Shown here: positions 1 through 8,529 of the stretch, one piece after another | Layout of the letters: the number at the start of each line of letters is the position of its first letter | Position numbering within the stretch: the first letter of the stretch is position 1 | From: Nitrospira sp. BO4 | GTDB lineage: Bacteria > Nitrospirota > Nitrospiria > Nitrospirales > Nitrospiraceae | Reading direction: 5' to 3' | Length of the DNA: 64,000 nucleotides | Assembly (NCBI GenBank): GCA_030144965.1 | Contig: JAMPUU010000017.1 | Coordinates: forward strand, 620,001-684,000 | Translations under genes and position numbers: made by a program | The notes under the pieces: generated by a model | The model's database searches: none | Told to the model about the DNA's origin: nothing | What the model saw: the letters and a program-made list of their open reading frames with translations, nothing else

Positions 1-516
1 GCCGCGGTTGACGTTGTTTCGATGGCCGTGATTGCGATGCGCCGGACGGTCGAGCGGCACGTACTGCGTGAAGTTTTCAAAGATGAAGTCGGGCGACAAA
101 TACCGCTCATACCACTCAAGGTCATCGGTGAACGGATTCGTGATGACGCTGAGGGTGAGGCAGTGGTGAAGTTCCGCCAGCGCAAGCGCCCGTTCGAGCA
201 GGGCTCGGTAAGTCTCTCCAATTAGCGCGTGAGACAGGCCGGGACGATGAAAGACCCCGCCCAACGGTCCCGGTTGAGGAACGGACGTCAGCACGTTCCC
301 CGTGTCCGCCTCATACAGATAGAGCGGCAGCCCGGCCAGGTCCTGTGTTCCGTCCGTGCAGATAAGAAAGAGAGGCCTGTCCGGCCCGAGACATGCGATC
401 GCCCGGCACCAGTCCATCGACTGTTGAATGCAGGCATCGGGACACTCGTCGAACAACCGCTCATAGCGGGCAACCGACGAGGGATCTGCCGGGTCGATGT
501 CAATGACCTGCAGCAT
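1..516 (-). CDS. FemAB/GNAT-like acyl- or aminoacyltransferase, C-terminus cut by window edge
   Basis: An open frame runs from an ATG at 516 to the window edge without a stop, giving 172 residues. It begins MLQVIDIDPADPSSVARYER and contains a CxQQSMDWCRAI stretch and the PLYLYE segment typical of the N-terminal half of FemAB-type GNAT proteins, which transfer acyl or aminoacyl groups to cell-wall or polysaccharide precursors. A GGGGAGG ribosome site precedes the ATG. It overlaps the end of the upstream aminotransferase gene by 17 bases, so it is the last visible gene of the amino-sugar operon. The family call is by overall look; the C-terminal half is missing, so substrate and catalytic residues cannot be judged. 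Confidence 0.6.
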   Translation of the reverse strand, partial: MLQVIDIDPADPSSVARYERLFDECPDACIQQSMDWCRAIACLGPDRPLFLICTDGTQDLAGLPLYLYEADTGNVLTSVPQPGPLGGVFHRPGLSHALIGETYRALLERALALAELHHCLTLSVITNPFTDDLEWYERYLSPDFIFENFTQYVPLDRPAHRNHGHRNNVNRG

Positions 517-1639
517 GGACCTCCCCAGCCGGCTGATGCGGTCCGCTCACCAAGCGATGCAGCGCGTCGGCTACCTCATCAACATGGCCGTCGGGCATCT
601 CCGGATATAATGGCAATGACAGCACGGTGGCTGCCGCCTGTTCCGTGATCGGAAATGCTCCGAGCCGGTAACCAAGTGACGACGCCCATGGTTGCAGATG
701 GACGGGAACCGGATAGTGGATACCGGTCTGAATACCGGCTTCCTGCAGCTGCGATTGCAGCCGGTCTCGATCCCGTACCCTGATCACGTACAGATGGTAG
801 ACGTGGTCGCCATGCGCCAGACGTTCCACACGGCCGGCGGAACATTTCTTTAGCTTGGCATCATACCGGGCTGCGAGCTCGCGACGCCGCTTGCTCCAGG
901 ACTCAAGATGGCGCAGTTTGACACGAAGGATCGCGCCTTGAATCCCGTCCATGCGGTAGTTGAACCCCAAATACTCGTGATGGTATTTCCGTTCGGCGCC
1001 CCAGTCGCGAAGGATCCGCAGCTGACGGTCCGCCTCATCATGGCGAGCCGTGACGAGGCCACCTTCTCCGCACGCCCCGAGATTCTTGCCCGGATAAAAA
1101 CTGAAGCAACCGAAATCGCCGATAGAACCAACCGGCTTTCCCTTATAGCGGGCTCCATGCGCCTGACACGCATCCTCAATGACGGTGAGTCGATGGGCTC
1201 GCGCGATATCTAGAATGGGATCAAGATCCGCCGGCTGCCCATAGAGATGGACGGGGATCACGGCCTTGGTCTTCCCCGTAACGGCCGCCGCCAATCGATT
1301 GGGATCCATCGTGAGCGTACCGGGATCGACATCCACGAACCGAGGGATCGCACCGGCGTATCGGATGGCGGCCGCAGTGGCGACAAAGGTAAACGGTACA
1401 GTGATCACTTCGTCGCCCGGTTGTATGCCGGCGGCCAAGAGAGCCAGATGCAACGCGCTGGTACCGGAGTTCACGGCAACGGCATGGCGCGATTCGATAT
1501 ATCGCGCGAAGTCCTGCTCGAACGACATGACTTCCTGCCCCAGCACATACTGGCCGCTTTGGAGAACCGCCAGGACGGCGGGTTCCAACTCTCCCTTCAA
1601 GAAGCGGTACTGCGCCGGCAAATCGGAAAATGGAATCAT
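500..1639 (-). CDS. DegT/DnrJ/EryC1/StrS-family PLP sugar aminotransferase (WbpE-like)
   Basis: Predicted 379-residue pyridoxal-phosphate enzyme that aminates a keto sugar nucleotide. Visible family marks are NSGTSALHLAL (about residue 58), the cofactor aspartate in EDACQAHGA (about 157) and the Schiff-base lysine in FSFYPGKNLGACGEGG (about K185). The frame stays open further upstream, but the ATG at 1639 is chosen because it overlaps the stop of the preceding oxidoreductase as ATGA and starts MIPFSDLPAQ, the normal family N-terminus. With its neighbours (dehydrogenase and N-acetyltransferase) it matches the WbpB-WbpE-WbpD set that builds 3-acetamido sugar nucleotides. Exact substrate is inference. 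Confidence 0.9.
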   Translation of the reverse strand: MIPFSDLPAQYRFLKGELEPAVLAVLQSGQYVLGQEVMSFEQDFARYIESRHAVAVNSGTSALHLALLAAGIQPGDEVITVPFTFVATAAAIRYAGAIPRFVDVDPGTLTMDPNRLAAAVTGKTKAVIPVHLYGQPADLDPILDIARAHRLTVIEDACQAHGARYKGKPVGSIGDFGCFSFYPGKNLGACGEGGLVTARHDEADRQLRILRDWGAERKYHHEYLGFNYRMDGIQGAILRVKLRHLESWSKRRRELAARYDAKLKKCSAGRVERLAHGDHVYHLYVIRVRDRDRLQSQLQEAGIQTGIHYPVPVHLQPWASSLGYRLGAFPITEQAAATVLSLPLYPEMPDGHVDEVADALHRLVSGPHQPAGEVHAAGH

Positions 1640-2673
1640 GCCGCGACCTTCATGTGGTGCAATTCGATCGGTGTCCCCCGCTGTGCCAGCGACAACGTGG
1701 CAGCCTCGAGAATCTCCACGACGCGGGCACCGGCCTCGCCGTTTGTGATCGGCGTCCGCGACTGCCCGATGCAATCAAGAAAATGCCGCGCCTCATGCCG
1801 GAGCGCTTCCGTGTTATCCAGCTGTGGAGCCCACATGTCGCCCGCGCGATAGCCGACCATCATCTGATAGACTTTTTCGCTGTGCTTGCTCTGAGGCTGG
1901 CGCGTCACACCCTTGTCGTACACCTTCACCTTTTCGCTGGGCTCCACGTCGTCGTACATGATCATTTTCCTGCTGCCGCCGATCAACGTGCGACGGACTT
2001 TGACGGGAGCCAGCCAATTGACGTGTACGTGAGCCAGGAGGCTGGAATCATAGAAGAGGGTCAGATAGGCGATGTTGTCCGGCTGTCCGGGGAAGTGGGT
2101 GATCCCGGTGGCCGATACGGCGCGCGGTTTGATCGGAAGCAGGTGCTCCATGATGGAAAGATCATGCACAGCGAGGTCCCACAGCACGTTGACATCGTGT
2201 TGAAATAGTCCGAGGTTCACCCGGACCGAATCGTAGTAGTACAAGTCTCCCACTTCACCGCCATCGATGAGTTCCTTCATCTTCCGGACGCTGCCGGTAT
2301 AGACGAACGTGTGGTCGACCATGAGCACGAGCCGGCGTTTCTCCGCCTCTTCGATCAATTGCCAAGCCTGCTCGCTCGTGATGGCCAACGGCTTCTCGAC
2401 GAGCACGTGCTTGCCCGCCTTGAGCGCTTCCATGGCTAACTGGAAATGCGAAGAAACAGGGGTCGCGATGACGACGGCATCGACGGCCGGAGACCGGATC
2501 AGCTCACTGGGGTTTTGCATGATGCCGATTCCCGGATAGCGCGAGGCGGCGAGCGCCAGACGATCCATGCGCAGGTCGCTCACCGCCAGAACGCGCGAGT
2601 CCGCCATCTCATGGAAGTTGCGCACGAGGTTAGGTCCCCAGTATCCAAACCCGATGACTCCGATGCCGATCAT
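1636..2673 (-). CDS. Gfo/Idh/MocA-family NAD-dependent sugar-nucleotide dehydrogenase (WbpB/WlbA-like)
   Basis: Predicted 345-residue oxidoreductase. The N-terminus MIGIGVIGFGYWGPNLVRNF carries the Rossmann glycine motif GxGxxG-like (GFGYWG), and VLVEKPLAIT is the conserved EKP motif of the family. The ATG at 2673 overlaps the stop of the acetyltransferase gene upstream as ATGA; longer in-frame extensions have an unlikely composition. In the WbpB/WlbA role the enzyme oxidises C3 of a UDP-GlcNAc-uronate to give the substrate for the aminotransferase that follows. The family is clear, the substrate inferred from the three-gene context. Confidence 0.9.
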   Translation of the reverse strand: MIGIGVIGFGYWGPNLVRNFHEMADSRVLAVSDLRMDRLALAASRYPGIGIMQNPSELIRSPAVDAVVIATPVSSHFQLAMEALKAGKHVLVEKPLAITSEQAWQLIEEAEKRRLVLMVDHTFVYTGSVRKMKELIDGGEVGDLYYYDSVRVNLGLFQHDVNVLWDLAVHDLSIMEHLLPIKPRAVSATGITHFPGQPDNIAYLTLFYDSSLLAHVHVNWLAPVKVRRTLIGGSRKMIMYDDVEPSEKVKVYDKGVTRQPQSKHSEKVYQMMVGYRAGDMWAPQLDNTEALRHEARHFLDCIGQSRTPITNGEAGARVVEILEAATLSLAQRGTPIELHHMKVAA

Positions 2674-3152
2674 GCCGACTGCTCCTTCCGATTCAATGCC
2701 GCAAATCGCGCAGGCACGCCCATGACAGTGGCCCGAGGCGGCACGTCGTGTGTGACGACTGCACCGGCGCCGATCTGAGCATCTTCTCCGATGGTGACTC
2801 CGCAAAGAATGACCGCTCCGCTACCGATCGAGGCGCCACGTTTGACGGTGGTCTCGATGACACTCCAGTCCTGGTCCGTTTGAAGACGGCCGCCGGTTGT
2901 GGCGCGCGGATGGCGATCATTGATGAATATGACGCCGTGGCCTACGAAGACTTCATCCTCGATCATGACGCCTTCGCAGATGAACGAATGCGAAGAAATC
3001 TTGCATCGACGGCCGATGCGCGCCCGTTTTTGAATCTCGACAAATGCGCCGATTTTTGTCTCTGCTCCAATGCGGCACCCGTAGAGATTGACCAGCTCCG
3101 GGTGGTGGATCACGACTCCCTCAGCAAGCAGCGTACTGGGACTGATAGGCAT
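2670..3152 (-). CDS. Left-handed beta-helix sugar N-acetyltransferase (WbpD-like)
   Basis: Predicted 160-residue hexapeptide-repeat transferase. Repeated I-G-x-x units run through the protein (GCRIGAETKIGAFVEIQ, ASIGSGAVILCGVTIGEDAQIGAGAVVT), forming a left-handed beta helix. Members acetylate the 3-amino group of a sugar nucleotide with acetyl-CoA. The start at 3152 (MPISPSTLLAEG) is preferred over an ATG 15 bases upstream because AGAGGAG lies 7 bases before it. First gene of a tightly overlapping operon with the dehydrogenase and aminotransferase. Some relatives act on dTDP-3-amino sugars, so the UDP-uronate assignment is not certain. Confidence 0.85.
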   Translation of the reverse strand: MPISPSTLLAEGVVIHHPELVNLYGCRIGAETKIGAFVEIQKRARIGRRCKISSHSFICEGVMIEDEVFVGHGVIFINDRHPRATTGGRLQTDQDWSVIETTVKRGASIGSGAVILCGVTIGEDAQIGAGAVVTHDVPPRATVMGVPARFAALNRKEQSA

Positions 3153-3368
3153 ACCGGCTCCTCTCATTCTCTACATAACAAGTTGTGTGCCAGAGTCAGC
3201 AGACCAATCCGGCGGCTATTCCGGCAAAAGCGAGAATTTATGTGAGTGGCACAGGCTCGACCGGCAAGATTTGCCGAGGCCCATGTGGAAGGAACTGCCG
3301 TCTCATGGTGCGTCGTGGCCATGGACCGGTTCGAGCGATAGCTGCCCCAGGCAGCAGCACAAGTCCAT

Positions 3369-4094
3369 CTATGGGGTGAGAAACGGGGTGCTCGCCTTCT
3401 GCGACACACATTGCTCGATGGCGTTTCGGACGGATCCGCCCCACCCCCGATATTCGATGTACTCCAATTCGTTGAAGCGAAACTCCACGCCGATTATGTC
3501 GCAGCCGTTTCGCACTTCCGCGCTTTTGACGATGCCCGTCAGATTGGTAATATGCCCTAGTCCCGGAAGCTCGAACTCCAAGCGGACCGTAATTCCCGAA
3601 CGCAACCATGAAGGTCTTTGGGCCAACAATACGCTGCAGCCTCCCTCACTGAGGTCTTTGAGCAAACCCCCAAGATAGTCCCCGGTGGACAGCGTGGACG
3701 CGGACGCATTGCCTGCTCCGGTTCGCATCAATAGGATTGGCTCATTGGACGACACGCGTTCATGCTTACGCAGATGCATTTCCTCCACGAGCTTCGGATA
3801 GGCGATGAACATCAATGGGACCGGCGAAAGAGTCAGATCGCGTATCTCGCTGTGGTATCCGACCAGCTTCCCGTCATGAAGATAGCTGACAATGCATGGC
3901 GTACCTGCGGGGACTTGCTGATCATAACCAAGTTGTAGCGGTCGTTCGCAGACCAGCCAAGCATGATCCTTCCATCCAAGAAGCGTTGAGCCGTAGGTCA
4001 CCTTTTCCTGATCAATGGTGAGGGATATTTTCAGCGACAATCCGACCGACAAGAAGGAACCCGCTGGGGGAACGGATACGACAACGTCATTCAT
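3369..4094 (-). CDS. YcgR-like PilZ cyclic-di-GMP receptor (flagellar brake type)
   Basis: Predicted 241-residue cytoplasmic protein. The N-terminal half resembles the YcgR/PilZN domain; the C-terminal half is a PilZ domain with the RxxxR motif (R109-R113 in LRKHER) and the second motif D/NxSxxG (DLSEGG, from about 147), both needed for cyclic-di-GMP binding. ATG at 4094 is chosen with AGGA upstream; a GTG 30 bases earlier is possible. The gene is divergent from an HD-GYP gene and has a FliA-like promoter motif at 4144-4171, so it should be expressed with late flagellar genes. In the YcgR family the protein slows or biases the motor when cyclic-di-GMP is high. Confidence 0.85.
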   Translation of the reverse strand: MNDVVVSVPPAGSFLSVGLSLKISLTIDQEKVTYGSTLLGWKDHAWLVCERPLQLGYDQQVPAGTPCIVSYLHDGKLVGYHSEIRDLTLSPVPLMFIAYPKLVEEMHLRKHERVSSNEPILLMRTGAGNASASTLSTGDYLGGLLKDLSEGGCSVLLAQRPSWLRSGITVRLEFELPGLGHITNLTGIVKSAEVRNGCDIIGVEFRFNELEYIEYRGWGGSVRNAIEQCVSQKASTPFLTP

Positions 4095-4143
4095 GATGAT
4101 CGTTCCTGAGCTCTCAGTCGACACAAACCGACTCTGATGGACT

Positions 4144-4171
4144 CTATCGGAACGTTCCGGGCCGATCTTGA
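4144..4171 (-). promoter_or_regulatory. Candidate FliA (sigma-28) promoter of the PilZ gene
   Basis: Reading the minus strand, TCAAGATC, 12 bases, then TCCGATAG. Spacing and core (TCAAG and CCGATA) match the motifs found before the HD-GYP gene, csrA and flgM in this window. It is the weakest of the four. It lies 50 bases upstream of the ATG at 4094. Confidence 0.45.
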
Positions 4172-4235
4172 GGAACCAGGATCGATCACACCAGCTCAGA
4201 ACCGATCACAACACATCTCGATGCAAGGATAACGA

Positions 4236-4263
4236 TCAAGTTCGACGCATCCTTCGCCGATAA
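4236..4263 (+). promoter_or_regulatory. Candidate FliA (sigma-28) promoter of the HD-GYP gene
   Basis: TCAAGTTC, 12 bases, then GCCGATAA, a full match to the sigma-28 -10 box and a good match to the -35 box; the textbook enteric spacing is 11. The start codon at 4332 is 68 bases downstream. The same spacing recurs at 10897-10924 and 15797-15824. Confidence 0.65.
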
Positions 4264-4331
4264 CGCACACGAGGCCTCTCTTCTGTCGGCACGCCCGACC
4301 GGAGACACTTCTGACTCGGAGTCCAAGACAT

Positions 4332-5594
4332 ATGGCGATAAAGCGCATTCCGATCGAGCAGCTGATTCCAGGCATGTACATCATCGAGATGGATGTCCCT
4401 TGGTATCGAACCCCATTCCTCTCCCATAAAAGAATGATCAAGGATCTCCAGACCATCGAACTCATGAAGCAACATGGGATTAGGATGGTGACGATCGATA
4501 CCAGTAAAGGATGCGATCTTTCATCAGAGGCTCCGGCGAATACACCGCCCACGGCAGACCGGCAACAGGCCACCCCGGACGCATCCACTCCTCCGAACCC
4601 CAGTACCGAACGTCCATCGGAGTCGAAGCAGCCTGACGATCATACCGTGACGATCGTCTATGCACAGGCTCACGAAGCTGTCGAACGCATTTTTGAGGAG
4701 CTTGAACGCGGAGTTCCTCCGACTTTCGCGACTACCAAGGCGATCGTCTCGAATGTGCTGGCACAAATCCTCAGCGACCGCACCGCCATGGCCACACAGG
4801 TCGCCATTCAGAAAATCAAACAGTTCGATCGGTCATTGACGGCCCATGCGCTGGATACTTGCGTCCTGTCCCTCGTCGTGGCCATTGAAAGTGGGGTGGA
4901 GCAACCGCTGCTCGAACAAATCGGTATCGGCGCGTTACTCCACGACGCAGGGTATGTTCGCCTGCCACGAAATCTTGTTCGCAAACGGGAAGAATGCACC
5001 GGACAAGACAAGACACTTCTGGAACAGCATTGTAAATTGGGGGTGACGCTTCTCTCCGAGCATCCCGGCATGCCCGAGGACGTCTTGCGCATCGTCAGGG
5101 AGCATCATGAGCGCGCCGATGGAAGCGGATATCCGGCCGGCCTAGGCAACGATCAGATCTCACGCCACGCGCAGATCGTCGGCATCGTCAATTACTATGA
5201 TGGCATGGTCAGTCGACACGGATCTCGTCCCGCCATGATTCCACACGATGCCGTGCGGCAACTCTTCCTAGCCGGCGAAAAAGGACAGTTCGAAAAATCT
5301 CTCGTGGAACTTATGATTCGGAGCATCGGCGTCTACCCGGTCGGAAGTCTGGTCAAGCTGAATACCGGCGAACAGGCAGTCGTAATCGGAGCCAACCCTC
5401 AGCAACGGCTCAAGCCTCTTGTGAAAATCACGACCGACCCACAAGGGGGATCCTATACGACGCCCCTCGAGGTTGACTTGGCCGTGCCGTCCCCCGACCG
5501 CACGGTGCGAACGGTGCTGCGCGTCCTCGACCCGGCCAAAGAACGCATGAACATCGGTATACATCTGGACCAAACTCTGTCACGAGCCGCTTGA
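4332..5594 (+). CDS. HD-GYP cyclic-di-GMP phosphodiesterase with N-terminal DUF3391
   Basis: Predicted 420-residue protein. The N-terminus (IPIEQLIPGMYIIEMDVPW) is typical of DUF3391. A proline/threonine-rich linker follows at about 65-100, then an HD-GYP domain with the HD pair in LLHDAGYVRLP (about 203) and the signature HHERADGSGYPAGL (about 257). HD-GYP enzymes hydrolyse cyclic-di-GMP, usually to GMP, at a bi- or trinuclear metal site. The GYP residues are intact, so activity is expected. It is divergent from the PilZ gene and overlaps the hybrid kinase gene downstream as TGATG, so the two are probably cotranscribed from the FliA-like promoter at 4236-4263. Confidence 0.9.
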   Translation: MAIKRIPIEQLIPGMYIIEMDVPWYRTPFLSHKRMIKDLQTIELMKQHGIRMVTIDTSKGCDLSSEAPANTPPTADRQQATPDASTPPNPSTERPSESKQPDDHTVTIVYAQAHEAVERIFEELERGVPPTFATTKAIVSNVLAQILSDRTAMATQVAIQKIKQFDRSLTAHALDTCVLSLVVAIESGVEQPLLEQIGIGALLHDAGYVRLPRNLVRKREECTGQDKTLLEQHCKLGVTLLSEHPGMPEDVLRIVREHHERADGSGYPAGLGNDQISRHAQIVGIVNYYDGMVSRHGSRPAMIPHDAVRQLFLAGEKGQFEKSLVELMIRSIGVYPVGSLVKLNTGEQAVVIGANPQQRLKPLVKITTDPQGGSYTTPLEVDLAVPSPDRTVRTVLRVLDPAKERMNIGIHLDQTLSRAA

Positions 5595-8479
5595 TGAAAC
5601 GGTCTGGACGGAAGCGAGGACCATATCAACGTCGAATCGCAGTCGCTCCGCCGGGTGTGTTCCCCATGGTGGATCTATTCGAAGGACTGCCTCTCGCCTG
5701 CATCGTCCTCAACGCCGATCTCACGATTCAGACCGCCAACCGAGAGGGGCTTCGGTTGCTCGGGCCACGGTCAACTTCCCGCATCGCGAAATCATTTCCG
5801 GCTCTGTGGTCCAGGCTCACCCGATCCGATGCCGCGACGATTACGTCACAGCTGACCGGAGCGCTCAAAGGCCGTCCCGCCTCGGCGACACAACAACTCT
5901 TTTTGAGAGGGAGGATCGCCCCTGTTCCGGTGGAGTGGACTTGCGCCCCGGCCATGCACGACGGGATGAGTGTTCTGGTTGTCAGTCTGCGAGACCTGTC
6001 GTATGAAGTGGAACTGGAACACGACCGTGATCGCTTGGCCGCCATTGCCGAGGAAAGCCCCTCTCCGATCATCGAGCTGGATCGGCACGCGAGCTTGTCG
6101 TATGCCAACCCGGCGATGATCTCGTTGCTCTCCCGATTCGGATACAGTCCCGAAGGGTTTCCCAATGTGGTGCCCGGTCGGCTTCCAGACATCGTGCAGC
6201 GCTGTCTCACGACTCGGCACATCCTGCACGGCGAAGAAGTCGTCCTCCCGGGTGCCAGCTTTGTATGGACCTTTTGTCCGGTTCCAATCTTTGGAGTCGT
6301 TCGAGGCTACGCCACCGACATGACGAGCGTCCGTGAGACACAGCAGGCGCTCCAACTGTCGGCCGAGGAGCTTCGCCATAGCAACCAACGCCTCGACCGG
6401 GCTCTCGATGAGGCAAAAGAATCCGCACGGGTCAAAACGGCGTTCCTCGCAACGGTCAGCCACGAACTGCGAACCCCCATGAACGGCGTCATCGGAATGA
6501 CGAGTCTGTTGATGGAAACAAACTTGACGCCTGAACAGCAATCCTACGCGGAAACCATCCGGCTGTGCGGTGAGGCGCTGCTTGAGTTGATCAACGATGT
6601 GCTGGAATGCAGCAAGATCGAGGCGGGTAAGCTGGAGTTGGAGTGCCTCGATTTCAACTTGCGGACGACGGTCGAGCAAGTATTGGCGCAATTTGCCGAA
6701 CGGGCCGAGACGAAAGGGCTGGAACTGACCGGACTCGTGCACGCGGCGGTTCCGACCGGGCTCAAAGGCGACCCAGGACGGCTGCGCCAGATACTGACCA
6801 ACCTTGTGGCCAACGCCGTGAAGTTTACCGACAAAGGCGAAGTGACCCTGCAGGCTTACCTCGAGGAAGACCTCACCGATGCTGCCGTCATCCGTTTTGA
6901 AGTCACGGATAGCGGTATCGGCATCAGTCCGGATACACAAGCCAAGCTGTTCCGCCCATTTGTCCAAGCAGACAGCTCGACGACGAGGAAGTACGGCGGG
7001 ACCGGCCTCGGCCTTTCGATTTCCAAGCAACTCGTGGAATTGATGGGAGGACAAATCGGAGTCCGTAGCGTTGCAGGACAGGGAAGCACCTTCTGGTGCA
7101 CCGCGCGCCTCTCGAAACAAGCCGGCTCTCCACATGCTATTCTGCCGACCGGAGATCTTGCCGGAAAGCGAGTCTTGATCGTCGATGACAACGAATCGAA
7201 TCGTTTGATTCTGCACCATTTGGTCTCAGGTTGGGGCATGATTGACGACCTTGCGGAAGACGCCGAAGCAGGCTTGCAACGGATCACGCAGTCAACGCAG
7301 CGAGGAGAGCCCTACGATCTCGCCATCTTGGATGTGGTCATGCCGGGAAAAGACGGGTTGCAGCTCGCGCGAGAACTGCAATATCACCCTGAAGGTTCAG
7401 GAATACGCCTTGTGGTCATGACCTCAATACTGCAACGGGGCCACGCAGAACAGGCTCGCCAGGCCGGTGCGATGGGCTACCTGCCGAAGCCGGTCCGCCA
7501 TGACGAACTGCGCGACTGTCTAAAAACCGTGCTCGGCATACCCGAGAGCCAAGAACAGAGAGACACCCAGACCCTGGCAGTCGTCCCGCAACTCATTACG
7601 AGGCATACGGTCGCGGAAAATGTCCAGCATCGGCGTGTGCTGGTGGTGGAAGACAATCTCGTGAACCAGAAACTCGCGGTGCGCATGGTGGAGAAACTGG
7701 GATACCAGCCGGACGTCGTCGACAATGGCCAAGAGGCTTTGGTAGCGCTGGCAAAGGGAGACTATGCCGCCATCCTGATGGATTGTCAGATGCCGATTCT
7801 GGATGGATTTGAAACAACCCGAAGCATTCGAGAACGTGAACAGTCGGTCGAGCCTCCTCACACGCTCGATGAGGGCGTCGCTCGTTCAACCGCTACGCCG
7901 TATGCGATCCCGCATATTCCGATCATCGCGGTGACGGCAAATGCAATGCAAGGGGATCGCGAGCGCTGCTTGGCGGCCGGGATGGACGATTATCTCTCCA
8001 AACCGATCAAACTGAACGAACTGCGGGCTGCTCTTTCACGTTGGATCCCCACATCGTCCGATATGAGTGTCTGTCTATCGGAGGAGCCCCGTTCTCCCAC
8101 GAGCGACCCCGTACGAGGCATTTTTGATCCCGCGAAGATGTACCAGAATATCGGGCGCGACAACGAATTGTTCGCTCAACTCGTCTGCCTGTTTCTCGAT
8201 CGCCACCAAACGATGCTGGCCGACATCAGAACGGCGCTGACCAATGCCGACTCGACCGCCGTTGAGCGGGCGGCGCATTCCTTCAAGGGAACAGCGGGAA
8301 ATCTATGCGCCTCCGAGGTGGGACTCACCGCCGGCCGCCTCGAAGCAGTCGGGCGTCTGAATACACTTCATGATGCGCCACCAGTCTACGCGCAACTTGA
8401 GCTCGAAGTCGCTCGGCTCGTCCGTGTGCTTGAATCCTACCGGCAGGGATACCAGCCTCTCCCCCGAGCAGCCGCGTAA
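5594..8479 (+). CDS. Hybrid histidine kinase: PAS-HisKA-HATPase-REC-REC-HPt
   Basis: Predicted 961-residue soluble phosphorelay protein. Order: N-terminal PAS-like regions (about 25-240), coiled-coil linker, HisKA with VSHELRTPMNGVIGM (His about 291), HATPase with ATP-lid motifs DSGIGISPD and GGTGLGLSISKQL, a receiver with VDDNESNR and phosphoacceptor in LAILDVVMP (about 578), a second receiver with VEDNLVNQ and ILMDCQMP (about 729), and a C-terminal HPt with AAHSFKGTAGNL (His about 894). No membrane segment is evident. The ATG at 5594 overlaps the HD-GYP stop; a TTG one codon earlier is possible. Its output partner is not obvious, though the HPt could feed another receiver such as the one fused to FliH. 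Confidence 0.92.
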   Translation: MKRSGRKRGPYQRRIAVAPPGVFPMVDLFEGLPLACIVLNADLTIQTANREGLRLLGPRSTSRIAKSFPALWSRLTRSDAATITSQLTGALKGRPASATQQLFLRGRIAPVPVEWTCAPAMHDGMSVLVVSLRDLSYEVELEHDRDRLAAIAEESPSPIIELDRHASLSYANPAMISLLSRFGYSPEGFPNVVPGRLPDIVQRCLTTRHILHGEEVVLPGASFVWTFCPVPIFGVVRGYATDMTSVRETQQALQLSAEELRHSNQRLDRALDEAKESARVKTAFLATVSHELRTPMNGVIGMTSLLMETNLTPEQQSYAETIRLCGEALLELINDVLECSKIEAGKLELECLDFNLRTTVEQVLAQFAERAETKGLELTGLVHAAVPTGLKGDPGRLRQILTNLVANAVKFTDKGEVTLQAYLEEDLTDAAVIRFEVTDSGIGISPDTQAKLFRPFVQADSSTTRKYGGTGLGLSISKQLVELMGGQIGVRSVAGQGSTFWCTARLSKQAGSPHAILPTGDLAGKRVLIVDDNESNRLILHHLVSGWGMIDDLAEDAEAGLQRITQSTQRGEPYDLAILDVVMPGKDGLQLARELQYHPEGSGIRLVVMTSILQRGHAEQARQAGAMGYLPKPVRHDELRDCLKTVLGIPESQEQRDTQTLAVVPQLITRHTVAENVQHRRVLVVEDNLVNQKLAVRMVEKLGYQPDVVDNGQEALVALAKGDYAAILMDCQMPILDGFETTRSIREREQSVEPPHTLDEGVARSTATPYAIPHIPIIAVTANAMQGDRERCLAAGMDDYLSKPIKLNELRAALSRWIPTSSDMSVCLSEEPRSPTSDPVRGIFDPAKMYQNIGRDNELFAQLVCLFLDRHQTMLADIRTALTNADSTAVERAAHSFKGTAGNLCASEVGLTAGRLEAVGRLNTLHDAPPVYAQLELEVARLVRVLESYRQGYQPLPRAAA

Positions 8480-8529
8480 GTTAACCGCCCTTCCCGACCA
8501 TACATTACCTTCTCTGGCTCATCGCCAAC

